Of a stretch of DNA of 64,000 nucleotides, positions 1 to 8,200 are shown piece by piece. The DNA comes from Novosphingobium sp. (GTDB lineage: Bacteria; Pseudomonadota; Alphaproteobacteria; Sphingomonadales; Sphingomonadaceae). Where the stretch lies: contig JAGIAR010000011.1 of assembly GCA_017744735.1 (NCBI GenBank), positions 80,681 to 144,680 of the forward strand, given 5' to 3'. The first letter of the stretch is position 1; every line of letters starts with the position of its first letter. The notes under the pieces are model-generated. The model saw only the letters and a program-made list of their open reading frames with translations, ran no database searches and was not told the origin of the DNA. Position numbers and translations under genes: made by a program.

Positions 1-13
1 CGATGCGGCGCAT
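1..13 (-). CDS. 5' tip of the next gene of the exopolysaccharide operon (partial)
   Basis: An ATG on the minus strand at 13-11 lies directly after the TAA stop of the tyrosine autokinase gene (17-15) and reads Met-Arg-Arg-Ile before leaving the window. A gene starting one base after the stop of its neighbour is typical of these operons. In XrtA clusters the gene after the autokinase is often a TIGR03016-type outer-membrane protein, but four codons cannot show that here. Confidence 0.3.
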
Positions 14-14
14 G

Positions 15-1052
15 TTACCCTCCGTATCCGTAATAGGAGCCGAAGCGGCGGCCGCTCGGGCTGAACATCGCCGCGTTGAGCAGCAGCTTGATGTCGGGAC
101 AGGTCGAAAGCAGGTGCAGCGCATCCTCGATCGCGCTCTGCCCCGTGGTGTCGGCGCGCACGATCAGCAGCGCCTGGCCGACGTATTTCGCCAGCTCCGC
201 CGCCGGCGAGGCCGCGAGGGCGGGCGGCGAATCGAAGATCACCATCCGGTTGGGCGCGCCCTGCGTCAGCCGGTCGAGCACCTGCGCGGTGCGCTCCGAC
301 GCGAGATATTCGCTGTCGCGGGTGGTCTGGTTGCCCGCGGGCAGCACCGACAGCCCCGGAATATCGGTGCCGATCACGCAATCCTCGACCCGCAGCGACG
401 GATCGGCCAGCGCGTCCATCAGCCCCGGCCCGCCCGGCAGGCCGAGCACCGACAGCACCGACGGCTTGGCGAAATCCGCATCGACCAGGAGCACTTCGCT
501 GTCGCGCTCGGCGGCGATCGCCAGCGCGAGATTGACCGCGCAAAAGGTCTTGCCCTCGCCCGGCAGCGGCGAACAGATCAGCACGCGCTGAGCGTTGTGG
601 ATACCGCCGTGCTGGCCGTCGCGGGCCGCCTGCAGCAACTGCCGCTTCACGATGCGGAATTCCTCGAGCAGCGTGGTGACTGCGCCTTCGGGCTCGATCA
701 GCCCCTGCTCGCGCAGATGCCCGCGATCGATCGCATGCTGCGGTCCGGTGAAGCGCACCGGCTGGACCGGGGCAACGGGCGCCTGCTCGGCCAGCGGAAC
801 CGGTTCGGGCGCCGCCGCCGGGGCGAAAGACGGCGCGGCGGGCGTCGGGGGCTCGGGCTTTTCGACCGCCGGGGGCTCGGCAGCAACGGCCGGAGGCGGC
901 GGGCTGCGTCGAAGCCGCTGCGGCAGCCGCTCGGGCAGCGGTGCCGGCTTGAACGCCCCGCCGAGGTCGAACGTCCCTTCGGCCCGCTCGAACAGCGAAG
1001 CGCCGTCGGATTTTGCCTTCGGAGGCACCGGGATCTTGCTTTCTTCGCCCAT
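15..1052 (-). CDS. XrtA-associated tyrosine autokinase (CpsD/CapB family)
   Basis: Cytoplasmic BY-kinase domain that controls exopolysaccharide polymerisation together with the chain-length protein encoded just upstream. The 345-residue product has a long Pro/Ala-rich linker (residues 35-100), then a Walker A motif CSPLPGEGKT near 160-169, a Walker A' motif LLVDADF near 188-194 and a Walker B FDSPP near 273-277. The C-terminus carries a short tyrosine cluster, GSYYGYGG, the usual autophosphorylation tail, although it has only three tyrosines. The gene starts 10 nt after the stop of the chain-length gene, so the two form a split Wzc-type co-polymerase (membrane part and kinase on separate chains). 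Family assignment is firm; the polymer is unknown. Confidence 0.9.
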   Translation of the reverse strand: MGEESKIPVPPKAKSDGASLFERAEGTFDLGGAFKPAPLPERLPQRLRRSPPPPAVAAEPPAVEKPEPPTPAAPSFAPAAAPEPVPLAEQAPVAPVQPVRFTGPQHAIDRGHLREQGLIEPEGAVTTLLEEFRIVKRQLLQAARDGQHGGIHNAQRVLICSPLPGEGKTFCAVNLALAIAAERDSEVLLVDADFAKPSVLSVLGLPGGPGLMDALADPSLRVEDCVIGTDIPGLSVLPAGNQTTRDSEYLASERTAQVLDRLTQGAPNRMVIFDSPPALAASPAAELAKYVGQALLIVRADTTGQSAIEDALHLLSTCPDIKLLLNAAMFSPSGRRFGSYYGYGG

Positions 1053-1062
1053 GTCCCCCTCC

Positions 1063-2583
1063 TCAGCCGACCATGCCGCGCTGGATGAATTCGACCGCCA
1101 GCAGGACCACGAACAGCCCGGCCAGCCCGCCCGCCCCGGCGGCGAACAGTTTCAGGCGCTTGAGCTTGAGCAGCCGGCTGGCTTCGGTGGTGACCTGCGA
1201 GATCGTGCCGATCACCGGCAGTTCGAAGGTGTTCTCGAGCTTGCTCGCGGTCGCGTAGGACGATCGCAGCATGCTCATGCCGTAACCCGCGCCGGCGCCG
1301 GCGCCGATGCCGAGCACCAGCACGCCGAACAGGAGCAGCGGGCGATTGGGCGCCGAAGGCTTGCGCGGCGACGTCGGCGGATCGACGATCTCGAACTTGA
1401 TCGCGTTGCGCTCGTTCTCGACCTGGCCGCGCAGACGCAGTTCCTCGCGGTCCTGCAGCAGCTTGTCGTACTGCTTGCGCAGCACATCGTAGTCGCGCCC
1501 GATCCGCTGGGCTTCGCCCGCGACACCGGGCTCCTGGGTCTGCGACGCGGTGACCTGCATAAGCTCCGACGCCAGCGCGGCCTTGCGCGACTGGAGCGCC
1601 TGGACGTTCGCCTGGCGTTCGGCCCGGATCGACAGGAGCGAGCTGTAGGCCGGGTTCGGCATGCCGCCCGAATTGCCCTGCTTCGCGGCCTGGATGCGAA
1701 GGTTGTCGATCTGCTTCTGCGCCGCGATCACATCGGGATGGTTGTCGGTCAGCCCACGCGCGCGCATGTCCGACAGGTTCGCCTCGGCCTGCATCAGCGC
1801 GCCCTGCGCGCCGCCGGCCTGCCCGGGGATCATCATCGTGCGCGGCGTGCCGGCAAGCTGGCCGTCGGCCGCAGCCAGCGCGCTCTGCGCAGCGGCGAGA
1901 TCGGCGTCGACGCTGCGCATCGCATCGCGCGTATTCTCGAGCTTCTGCGCGATCGCGGTCGGGCCGCCGATCATGTCGGGATGCTGCGCCTCGAACGCGA
2001 GCCGCTCCTGTTCGGCCGACTCGAGCTGCTTCTGGCGGTCGGCCAATTGCTGGTCGAGGAAGTCGATCGTGTCGCGCATCTCGCCGCGGGTGCCGCCGAG
2101 GTTCTCCTCGCGGAAAATGTCGATCAGCTTCTGCACCACGTCCTGCGCAAGCTGGGCATTCTGCCCGTCGGACAGGTCGCTGCGGCCGCTGGTGGCCGAG
2201 ATTTCGAACAGATTGGCCTGGGTGCTCTTGATCGAGATGGTCTCGGCCAGCTTCTCGACCGCGCTTTCCATCGCCCGGTCGCTGGTGACCTTCTCGCCCA
2301 GGCGGGTCGAGCGGATCACCTTTTCGAGATTGACCGCGCTGGTCAGCGTCTGGGTGACGCGGTCGATGTCCTTCTTGCGCTCGCCGGTGCCGATCCCGAT
2401 CTGGTCGGCCAGTACATCGTCGAGCTGGACGAAGATCCGCGCGCGCGATTCATAGGTGTTCGGCACCATGGCTACCGCCAGCCAGCCGAGCAGGCACAGC
2501 CCCCAGGCGACCGCGAGCGCCAGCCAGCGCCGGTTCCACACCGACCACAGCGCCGCGCGCACTTCCTCGAGGATCGCGTTCAT
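1063..2583 (-). CDS. XrtA-system polysaccharide chain-length determinant (Wzz/GumC family)
   Basis: Inner-membrane polysaccharide co-polymerase that sets chain length and links polymerisation to export. The 506-residue protein has a first membrane segment at about residues 19-40 (LALAVAWGLCLLGWLAVAMV), a large periplasmic coiled-coil region (about 170-400, rich in Glu/Gln/Leu/Arg) and a second membrane segment near the C-terminus (LFAAGAGGLAGLFVVLLAVEF). There is no kinase domain; that is on the next gene. The PxxP-type stretch before the last membrane segments (DPPTSPRKPSAPNRP) is the usual Wzz signature. It lies 22 nt downstream of the export lipoprotein gene and 10 nt upstream of the autokinase gene, all on the minus strand. 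Confidence 0.92.
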   Translation of the reverse strand: MNAILEEVRAALWSVWNRRWLALAVAWGLCLLGWLAVAMVPNTYESRARIFVQLDDVLADQIGIGTGERKKDIDRVTQTLTSAVNLEKVIRSTRLGEKVTSDRAMESAVEKLAETISIKSTQANLFEISATSGRSDLSDGQNAQLAQDVVQKLIDIFREENLGGTRGEMRDTIDFLDQQLADRQKQLESAEQERLAFEAQHPDMIGGPTAIAQKLENTRDAMRSVDADLAAAQSALAAADGQLAGTPRTMMIPGQAGGAQGALMQAEANLSDMRARGLTDNHPDVIAAQKQIDNLRIQAAKQGNSGGMPNPAYSSLLSIRAERQANVQALQSRKAALASELMQVTASQTQEPGVAGEAQRIGRDYDVLRKQYDKLLQDREELRLRGQVENERNAIKFEIVDPPTSPRKPSAPNRPLLLFGVLVLGIGAGAGAGYGMSMLRSSYATASKLENTFELPVIGTISQVTTEASRLLKLKRLKLFAAGAGGLAGLFVVLLAVEFIQRGMVG

Positions 2584-2605
2584 GTCCTGTGTCCCCCCGC
2601 CCGCT

Positions 2606-3247
2606 TCAGAACATGCTTTCGGGGATGATGATCACGTCGCCCGGCGCCAGCATCACATTGGCCTTGCTGTCGCCCTTCTTGAGCAAGTCCGACAGGCGCA
2701 GCGCGTATTCGGTCTGCTTGCCGGTTTCCTTGTCGAAGCGGATCAGCTTGGCGCGGTTGCCGCTGGCATATTCGCTGAGGCCGCCGACCGCGATCATCGC
2801 GTCGAGCAGCGTCATGTTCGCGCGATAGGGCAGCGAGGCGGGCTTCTCGGTCGCCCCGATCACGCGGACCTGCTGGCTGAAGGTACCGGCAAACTGGTTC
2901 ACGATGACCGAGACCAGCGGATCGGTGATGTATTGCGAAAGCTGCAGGCGGATGTCCTCCGCCAGCATCGACGGCGTCTTGCCCACCGCCGGCATGTCGG
3001 ACACCAGCGGAGTGGTGATGCGACCGTCGGGGCGGACCTGCACCGAAGCGCCGAGCTCCGGGTTGCGCCAGACGTAGATGGTCAGTTGATCGAGCGGGCC
3101 GATCACATATTCTTCGCCCGGGCCTTCCTGCATCGCGACGAATTGCGCCGGCGGCAGCTTGGGGCCGCTGCTGGTCGCGCAGCCGGTCAGGGTCAGGCTG
3201 ACAAGCGCAGCCCCCAGAAACAGCCTCGCGGTCGTGGTCTTTCGCAT
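2606..3247 (-). CDS. XrtA-system exopolysaccharide export lipoprotein (Wza-like)
   Basis: Outer-membrane polysaccharide export protein. I place the start at the ATG at 3247, because it gives a clean lipoprotein signal (MRKTTTARLFLGAALVSLTLTGC, lipobox LTGC, acylated Cys about residue 23). The in-frame ATG at 3265 only adds six residues in front of the charged n-region. After the signal comes a Poly_export domain (YVIGPLDQLTIYVWRNPELG, positions about 50-70 of the protein) and SLBB-type repeats (VRVIGATEKP and LLDAMIAVGGL). 213 residues is a normal length for the short XrtA-type exporters. It is the first gene of the export/chain-length/autokinase set. Confidence 0.9.
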   Translation of the reverse strand: MRKTTTARLFLGAALVSLTLTGCATSSGPKLPPAQFVAMQEGPGEEYVIGPLDQLTIYVWRNPELGASVQVRPDGRITTPLVSDMPAVGKTPSMLAEDIRLQLSQYITDPLVSVIVNQFAGTFSQQVRVIGATEKPASLPYRANMTLLDAMIAVGGLSEYASGNRAKLIRFDKETGKQTEYALRLSDLLKKGDSKANVMLAPGDVIIIPESMF

Positions 3248-3438
3248 CGATACGTTCCCAAGCATTCATTCGGAGAAGATCGCCGGGGAGCGCTGCGCGC
3301 CGCCGGCATGCCCCCGTGGATCCACGGGCCGTCTTCCCCGAAAAGGGTGAACATCTCGTTAGTCAAAAGCCCCAAATGCGTTGGTTTGCAGGGGGTTTTC
3401 CGGCGCTGTCCCGAAAAGGGACCGGCCCGGAGGCAAGT
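3248..3438. promoter_or_regulatory. Intergenic leader of the export operon with two hairpins
   Basis: A 191-nt gap between the end of the decarboxylase gene and the start of the export gene, both minus strand. It holds a perfect 16-bp palindrome at 3311-3326 (CCCGTGGATCCACGGG) and a second hairpin at 3408-3422 with arms GTCCC/GGGAC around GAAAA. Read on the minus strand there is a TTGACT hexamer near 3360-3365 that could be a -35 element, but I see no convincing -10 at the right distance. The hairpins may attenuate read-through from the decarboxylase gene or bind a regulator; this is inference. Confidence 0.35.
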
Positions 3439-4665
3439 CTAAACGAGAATTTCGCGCGCCGGACCCTGCCCCAGAAAGGCGCTCGGGCTGGCGGTGGCGC
3501 CATAGGCTCCGGCGCAGAATACCGCGACCAGATCGCCCGCTTCGGCGCGCGGCAGCAGCGCCTGGTCCGCCAGGCGGTCGAGCGGCGTGCACAGGCAGCC
3601 GACCACGTTCGCTTCCTCGGTCGCGGGTGCATCGAAATGCGATGCGATTGCCAGCGGGTAGTTGCGGCGCACCACCGTCCCGAAATTGCCCGACGCGGCG
3701 AGCTGGTGATGGAGACCTCCGTCGACGATCAGGAAAGTCTGGCCATGGCTGTCCTTGCGATCGACGATGCGCGTCAGATAGACCCCCGCCTCGCCCACCA
3801 GATAGCGCCCAAGTTCGATACAGAACGCCGTACTCTCAAGAACTTGTGGAAGATTTTCGAAGCGTTCTCTCAATGCCGATCCGACCGCCGCAAGGTCGAG
3901 CGGACGATCGCCATGGAAGTAGGGGATCCCGAAGCCACCGCCCATGTTGAGCCGCGGCAGCGGCGTCCCGATTTCGGACGCGAGCCGCGCGGCGAGATCG
4001 AGCACATTGCCCTGCGCTTCGATCAGGGCGGATGCGTCGAGCGCCTGGCTTCCGGCGAAGATATGCAGCCCCCGCCAATCCGCCCCCTCCGCGATCAGTT
4101 CGCGCGCCAGGGCCGGCACGCGCTCGGCATCGAGACCGAAGGGCTTGGCGCCGCCGCCCATCTTCATGCCCGAGCCGCGCAGTTCGAAGTCGGGGTTAAC
4201 CCGGATCGCAAGTCTAGGAATTTGACCGATTTTATCCGCTATCCGAAGCGCCCGACGAGTTTCGTTGGCGGATTCGCAATTGAGCGTCACCCCGGCGGCG
4301 ATCGCTGCCTCCAGCTCGTCGTCGCGCTTGCCCGGACCGGCGAAGCTGACCTCGTCGGCATCGATCCCGGCGGCAAGGACCATCGCCAGCTCCCCGCCCG
4401 AGGCAATGTCGAACCCGTCGACCAATCCGGCCATTTCCAGCAGTACCGGTTCGAACGGATTGGCCTTCACCGCGTAATGGATCGCCAGCCGTTCGGGCAT
4501 CGCTGCCCGCAGATCGGCGACGCGCTGCCGGATCATGTCCCGCGAATAGACGAACAGCGGAGTCCCGCCGGCTTCGGCCACCAGCGCCGAGGCGGTTCGG
4601 CCGCCGACTGAAAGCTCACCTTCAATCGTTTGATAAGACGAGGAAATCGGACCAAGCGGCTTCAT
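3439..4665 (-). CDS. PLP-dependent decarboxylase, exosortase-A system-associated
   Basis: Fold-III (alanine-racemase-like) PLP decarboxylase of the diaminopimelate/ornithine decarboxylase superfamily, the TIGR03099-type protein found in XrtA exopolysaccharide clusters. Visible features in order: the PLP-lysine motif YAVKANPFEP (about residues 65-74), the phosphate-binding glycine loop NMGGGFGIPYFHG, the motif ELGRYLVGEAG, and the C-terminal catalytic-Cys region VGCLCTPLDRLA followed by CAGAYGATASPSAF. 408 residues is the normal length. Its ATG (4665) overlaps the stop of the ligase gene in an ATGA arrangement, which suggests translational coupling. The real substrate is unknown; an amino-acid decarboxylase feeding a carrier-protein pathway is my inference from the neighbours. 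Confidence 0.9.
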   Translation of the reverse strand: MKPLGPISSSYQTIEGELSVGGRTASALVAEAGGTPLFVYSRDMIRQRVADLRAAMPERLAIHYAVKANPFEPVLLEMAGLVDGFDIASGGELAMVLAAGIDADEVSFAGPGKRDDELEAAIAAGVTLNCESANETRRALRIADKIGQIPRLAIRVNPDFELRGSGMKMGGGAKPFGLDAERVPALARELIAEGADWRGLHIFAGSQALDASALIEAQGNVLDLAARLASEIGTPLPRLNMGGGFGIPYFHGDRPLDLAAVGSALRERFENLPQVLESTAFCIELGRYLVGEAGVYLTRIVDRKDSHGQTFLIVDGGLHHQLAASGNFGTVVRRNYPLAIASHFDAPATEEANVVGCLCTPLDRLADQALLPRAEAGDLVAVFCAGAYGATASPSAFLGQGPAREILV

Positions 4666-6206
4666 GCGGCAAGCTCCGTTGCGAGTTCCTGCGCCAGCGC
4701 CGTGCGGTCGATCTTGCCGTTCGGATTGAGCGGCATCGCCGTACGCCAGTGAATCGCCCTGGGCTGCATGAAATTGGGCAGTTCGCGGGTCAGCAGCCGG
4801 GGAAGCTGCTGCTCCGCCTCGGCAGCGCCTGCGGCCGGGCGCACGATCAGATGCACCGCCTGGCCCAGCCGCGCGTCGGGCACGCCCAGCGCGATCGCCT
4901 CGACGACGAGGCCGGTCGCCAGGGCGGCGTCCTCGATCTCCTGCGGCGAGATGCGGTTGCCCGCGCTCTTGATCATCGCGTCGCGCCGCCCGGCGAAATA
5001 GAGCAACCCGTCCCCATCGCGCAGCACCCGGTCGCCCGACCAGACGGCGCTACCGCCATAGCTCGACTCTTCGGGGGCCGGCTTGAACCGCTCGGCGGTC
5101 CGCGCGGCATCGTGCCAGTATCCCTGCGCGACCAGGGGCCCGCAATGGACCAGCTCGCCTTCCTCGCCTGGCTCGGTAACCGCGCCATCGTCGCCGATCA
5201 CCAGCACTTCGGCGAACGGGATCGCCCGGCCCATCGAGGTGGGATGGGTATCGACCAGCGCGGGATCGAGAAAGGTCGAGCGGAACGCCTCGGTCAGCCC
5301 GTACATCGGGAACAGCCGCGCCTGCGGAAACAGGCCGCGCAATTTCGCGACCAGATCCACCGTCAACGCCCCGCCGCTGTTGGTCAGGCGGCGCAGCGGC
5401 GCAGCGGCTGCGACCGGCCAGTCCTGCTCCACCAGTTGCACCCACAGCGGCGGCACCGCCGCCAGCGTGGTGATCGCGTATTTCTCGCAGGCCTTCACCA
5501 CGTCGCGCGCGGTGAGATAGTCGAGCGGGACGACGCTCGCCCCGGCGCGCCAGGCGCTGAGAAGCTGGTTCTGGCCATAGTCGAACGACAGCGGCAACAC
5601 GCCGAGCACCACATCGTCGGGCTCGAACCCGAGGTAATGGGCCACGCTGACCGCGCCGAGCCAGAGGTTCGCATGGCTCAGCATCACTCCCTTGGGCTTG
5701 CCGGTCGAACCGCTGGTATAAAGAATTGCGCACAGCTCCGCAGGGTCGGCCGCCGATGGACCGAGCGACGCGCCGAGCGCTTCCGCATCGGCCCATGCCT
5801 GCATCTCCTCGATTCCCAGGCAATCCGCAGGCACATCGCCTCCACCCAGACTTGCGAGCCGCGCGGCATTGGCGATCACGAGGCTGGCCCCGCTGTCGGC
5901 AAGGATGTGCGCGACCTGAGCGTGTTTGAGCAGCGGGTTGACGGGCACGTGCACCAGCCCGGCGCGCGCCGCCGCCAGCGGCAACAGACAGGTCAGTTCC
6001 CCTTTGGCCGCCCAGCTTGCGACCCGGGCGCCATTTTCCGGCACGCGCGCCGCGAGCCAGCCCGCCAGCAGCGCGATACGCTCCCTTAAGGCCTTGTAGC
6101 TAAGAGTACCGCTCCGGAGCACGAGCGCAGGCGCGTCGTCCGCCCCGAACAGGGGCAGGTGATCGAGCGGGCGGGCAACCGGATCGGGGACTACTGGCAA
6201 CGGCAT
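4662..6206 (-). CDS. AMP-forming acyl/aminoacyl ligase, exosortase-A system-associated
   Basis: Member of the ANL (adenylate-forming) superfamily, TIGR03098-type. Residue landmarks: the P-loop-like A3 motif ILYTSGSTGKPKGVMLSH, the A5 region FPMYGLTEAFRST, the hinge/A8 region YFAGRRDAMIKSAGNRISP and the A10 lysine region LNPNGKIDR near the C-terminus, so the enzyme looks intact. I use the ATG at 6206 (514 residues, MPLPVVPDPV); a TTG at 6224 in the same frame would add six residues but has no better ribosome site. It is divergent from the FemAB gene with only 34 nt between the start codons and overlaps the decarboxylase gene by 4 nt. An acyl carrier protein is encoded nearby, so a role in loading that carrier is plausible. 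Confidence 0.9.
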   Translation of the reverse strand: MPLPVVPDPVARPLDHLPLFGADDAPALVLRSGTLSYKALRERIALLAGWLAARVPENGARVASWAAKGELTCLLPLAAARAGLVHVPVNPLLKHAQVAHILADSGASLVIANAARLASLGGGDVPADCLGIEEMQAWADAEALGASLGPSAADPAELCAILYTSGSTGKPKGVMLSHANLWLGAVSVAHYLGFEPDDVVLGVLPLSFDYGQNQLLSAWRAGASVVPLDYLTARDVVKACEKYAITTLAAVPPLWVQLVEQDWPVAAAAPLRRLTNSGGALTVDLVAKLRGLFPQARLFPMYGLTEAFRSTFLDPALVDTHPTSMGRAIPFAEVLVIGDDGAVTEPGEEGELVHCGPLVAQGYWHDAARTAERFKPAPEESSYGGSAVWSGDRVLRDGDGLLYFAGRRDAMIKSAGNRISPQEIEDAALATGLVVEAIALGVPDARLGQAVHLIVRPAAGAAEAEQQLPRLLTRELPNFMQPRAIHWRTAMPLNPNGKIDRTALAQELATELAA

Positions 6207-6240
6207 TTTCCGAAAATAGGTCAATCAGGAGTTCAGTCGA

Positions 6241-7230
6241 GTGATCGCAGTCAGCTATCACGACAGGGTTAATGTCTTGCAAGCCATGGGCCTGGCAAGC
6301 GCCGCGCCGTTCGACCGCTCCGAATGGTTTACGCTGCTCGCCGAAGAGGGTGGACTCGAACCGGTGATCGTCAGCGCCCAAAACAGCAAACAGGCGGCAG
6401 CCCTGCCGCTCATGCGCGCGCGCGACGCGCTGGTGCCGCTGGCGAACTGGTACAATTTCACCTGGCGCGCCCTGGCGACTCCGGGGGCCGATCGCGAATC
6501 GCTGCTCGTCGCGATCGCGGCGAAATTGAAGGACCAGGGCGACCGGCTACTCCTATGGCCAGTGCCCGACGAGGACCTTTCCGCGACCGCGATCGCCGCC
6601 GCGTTCCGCTCGGCCGGCTGGGCGGTGATCCGCGAGCCCTGCGATACCAACCATATCTTGCGGATCGACGGGCGCAGTTACGAGGAATACCTCGCCGGGC
6701 GCCCCGGCCCGCTGCGCACCACGCTGAAGCGCAAGGCCAAGAAGATCGCGGTGACCATCGCGGACAGCTTCGATCCCAAGGCCTGGCGCGATTACGAGGC
6801 GGTCTATCAATCGAGCTGGAAGCCCAGCGAAGGCAAGCCGGCGATGCTGCGCCGCTTCGCCGAACAGGAGGGCGCGGCCGGACGGCTACGGCTCGGCATC
6901 GCGCGCCACGACGGACGGGCGGTCGCGGCGCAGTTCTGGACGGTCGAGGACGGCACCGCCTTCATTCACAAGCTCGCCCATACCGAGGGCACCGAGCAGC
7001 TTTCGGCCGGCACGGTGCTGACCGCCGCCCTGTTCGAACGGGTGATCGACACCGACAAGGTCGAGCTGGTCGATTTCGGCACCGGCGACGATCCCTACAA
7101 GAACCTCTGGATGGAAGAGACCCGTCCCCGCTATCGCCTCGAATGCCTGCTGCCCGGTCGCCCGGCGAATTGGCTGCGGCTGGCGAAGGCGGGACTGCGC
7201 AAACTTGCCTCCGGAAGCCGCGCTGGCTAG
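6241..7230 (+). CDS. FemAB/GNAT-family transferase, XrtA/PEP-CTERM system-associated
   Basis: Acyl- or aminoacyl-transferase of the FemAB/CelD (BcsL, double GNAT) superfamily, TIGR03019-type. The C-terminal half has the typical elements: LRTTLKRKAKKI (about 157-168), AVAAQFWTVEDGTAFIHKLA and the strongly conserved VDFGTGDDPYKNLWM. The start is the GTG at 6241, preceded by AGGAG at 6227-6231 with a 9-nt spacing. 329 residues is normal. In Gram-positives FemAB proteins move amino acids from tRNA to peptidoglycan; in this cluster the donor is unknown and a loaded acyl carrier protein (gene directly downstream) is a reasonable alternative. Confidence 0.88.
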   Translation: MIAVSYHDRVNVLQAMGLASAAPFDRSEWFTLLAEEGGLEPVIVSAQNSKQAAALPLMRARDALVPLANWYNFTWRALATPGADRESLLVAIAAKLKDQGDRLLLWPVPDEDLSATAIAAAFRSAGWAVIREPCDTNHILRIDGRSYEEYLAGRPGPLRTTLKRKAKKIAVTIADSFDPKAWRDYEAVYQSSWKPSEGKPAMLRRFAEQEGAAGRLRLGIARHDGRAVAAQFWTVEDGTAFIHKLAHTEGTEQLSAGTVLTAALFERVIDTDKVELVDFGTGDDPYKNLWMEETRPRYRLECLLPGRPANWLRLAKAGLRKLASGSRAG

Positions 7231-7264
7231 AGCGGCGCGTCCTTCAGGGGTAGCTTCAGGTTCC

Positions 7265-7537
7265 ATGAGCAGTATTTCCGAACGCAGCGAGACCGATGCC
7301 GTGCTGCGCGCAATCCTTGCCGACGTGCTCGGGCTCGACGCCGCGCAGGTCGATGAATTCACTGCCGACACCGGCCTGTTCGGGGCGCTGCCCGAACTCG
7401 ATTCGATGGCCGTCGCCGGCCTGCTGACCGAAATCGAGGATCGCCTGGACATCGTGATCGACGATGACGAGGTCGATGGCGAGATGCTCGAAACCTATGG
7501 TGGACTGCTTGCCTTCGCCGAAGCCAAAACCGGCTGA
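7265..7537 (+). CDS. Acyl carrier protein of the XrtA exopolysaccharide cluster
   Basis: A 90-residue acidic carrier protein. The phosphopantetheine attachment motif is LDSMAV, with Ser47 as the likely acceptor, followed by the helix LLTEIEDRLDIVI typical of ACPs. I chose the ATG at 7265 (MSSISERSET); upstream in-frame codons from 7205 encode unrelated residues that overlap the end of the FemAB gene. The TGA is followed immediately by the ATG of the next gene (7538), so the two are translationally linked. It is not a fatty-acid-synthase ACP: it has a different context and only a loose DSM motif instead of DSLDTVE. Confidence 0.9.
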   Translation: MSSISERSETDAVLRAILADVLGLDAAQVDEFTADTGLFGALPELDSMAVAGLLTEIEDRLDIVIDDDEVDGEMLETYGGLLAFAEAKTG

Positions 7538-8200
7538 ATGATCGCAGCCTGGCCCTCTCCCGCAGGCGGTGAATATGCGCTCGCCTTCGACAAGGGACGC
7601 AAGGCGCGGCTGCTGGTGCTCCCGGCCCTGTTCGACGAGGGCAACAAGACCCGCCGACTCGCGGCCGAGACCATGCGCCGGCTGGCGGGCGCCGGGATCG
7701 ACAGTTTCCTGCCAGACCTGCCCGGCTGCAACGAAAGTCTCGCTCCGCTCGAGGACCAGACGCTCGCGAGTTGGCGCGCAGCCGCACAGGACGCGGCGCG
7801 GCATTTCGCCCCCACCCATGTCCTGACGATCCGCGCCGCGGCGACCCTGGCACCGCCCGCCCTGCCCGGCTGGCGTTATGCTCCCACCGGCGGCGCCCCC
7901 GCGCTGCGCGCGCTGCTGCGCGCGCGGACGATCTCGGCACGCGAGGCGGGAGACGAGGTCACCGGCGAGGCCCTGCTCGAGGCGGGCCGCGTGCAGGGGC
8001 TGGAACTGGCGGGCTACCGGATCGGCGCGGCGATGATCCGCGATCTCGAAGCGGCGATGCTGCCCGACAGCGGGCGGTTGACCGACATTTCGCAAGCCAC
8101 CGTCGGCGGGCCCGCGCCGTGGCTTCGCGCCGAACCCGGCTTCGATCCGGCGCAGGCCGACGCGTTGGCGGCAGTACTGGTGCTGGGGCTGAACCGGTGA
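7538..8200 (+). CDS. Exosortase-A system-associated hydrolase 2-like protein, probably non-catalytic
   Basis: A 220-residue protein in the position of the TIGR03101-type hydrolase 2. The N-terminal half resembles the first strands of an alpha/beta hydrolase (LLVLPALFDEGNKTRRLAAE, then FLPDLPGCNESLAP, matching the cap before the nucleophile). Where a GxSxG nucleophile elbow is expected the sequence reads LTIRAAATLAPP, without Ser or Cys, and no clear Asp/His pair follows. I therefore call it a degenerate or non-catalytic family member. The gene begins directly after the ACP stop and its TGA overlaps the GTG of hydrolase 1. Confidence 0.75.
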   Translation: MIAAWPSPAGGEYALAFDKGRKARLLVLPALFDEGNKTRRLAAETMRRLAGAGIDSFLPDLPGCNESLAPLEDQTLASWRAAAQDAARHFAPTHVLTIRAAATLAPPALPGWRYAPTGGAPALRALLRARTISAREAGDEVTGEALLEAGRVQGLELAGYRIGAAMIRDLEAAMLPDSGRLTDISQATVGGPAPWLRAEPGFDPAQADALAAVLVLGLNR

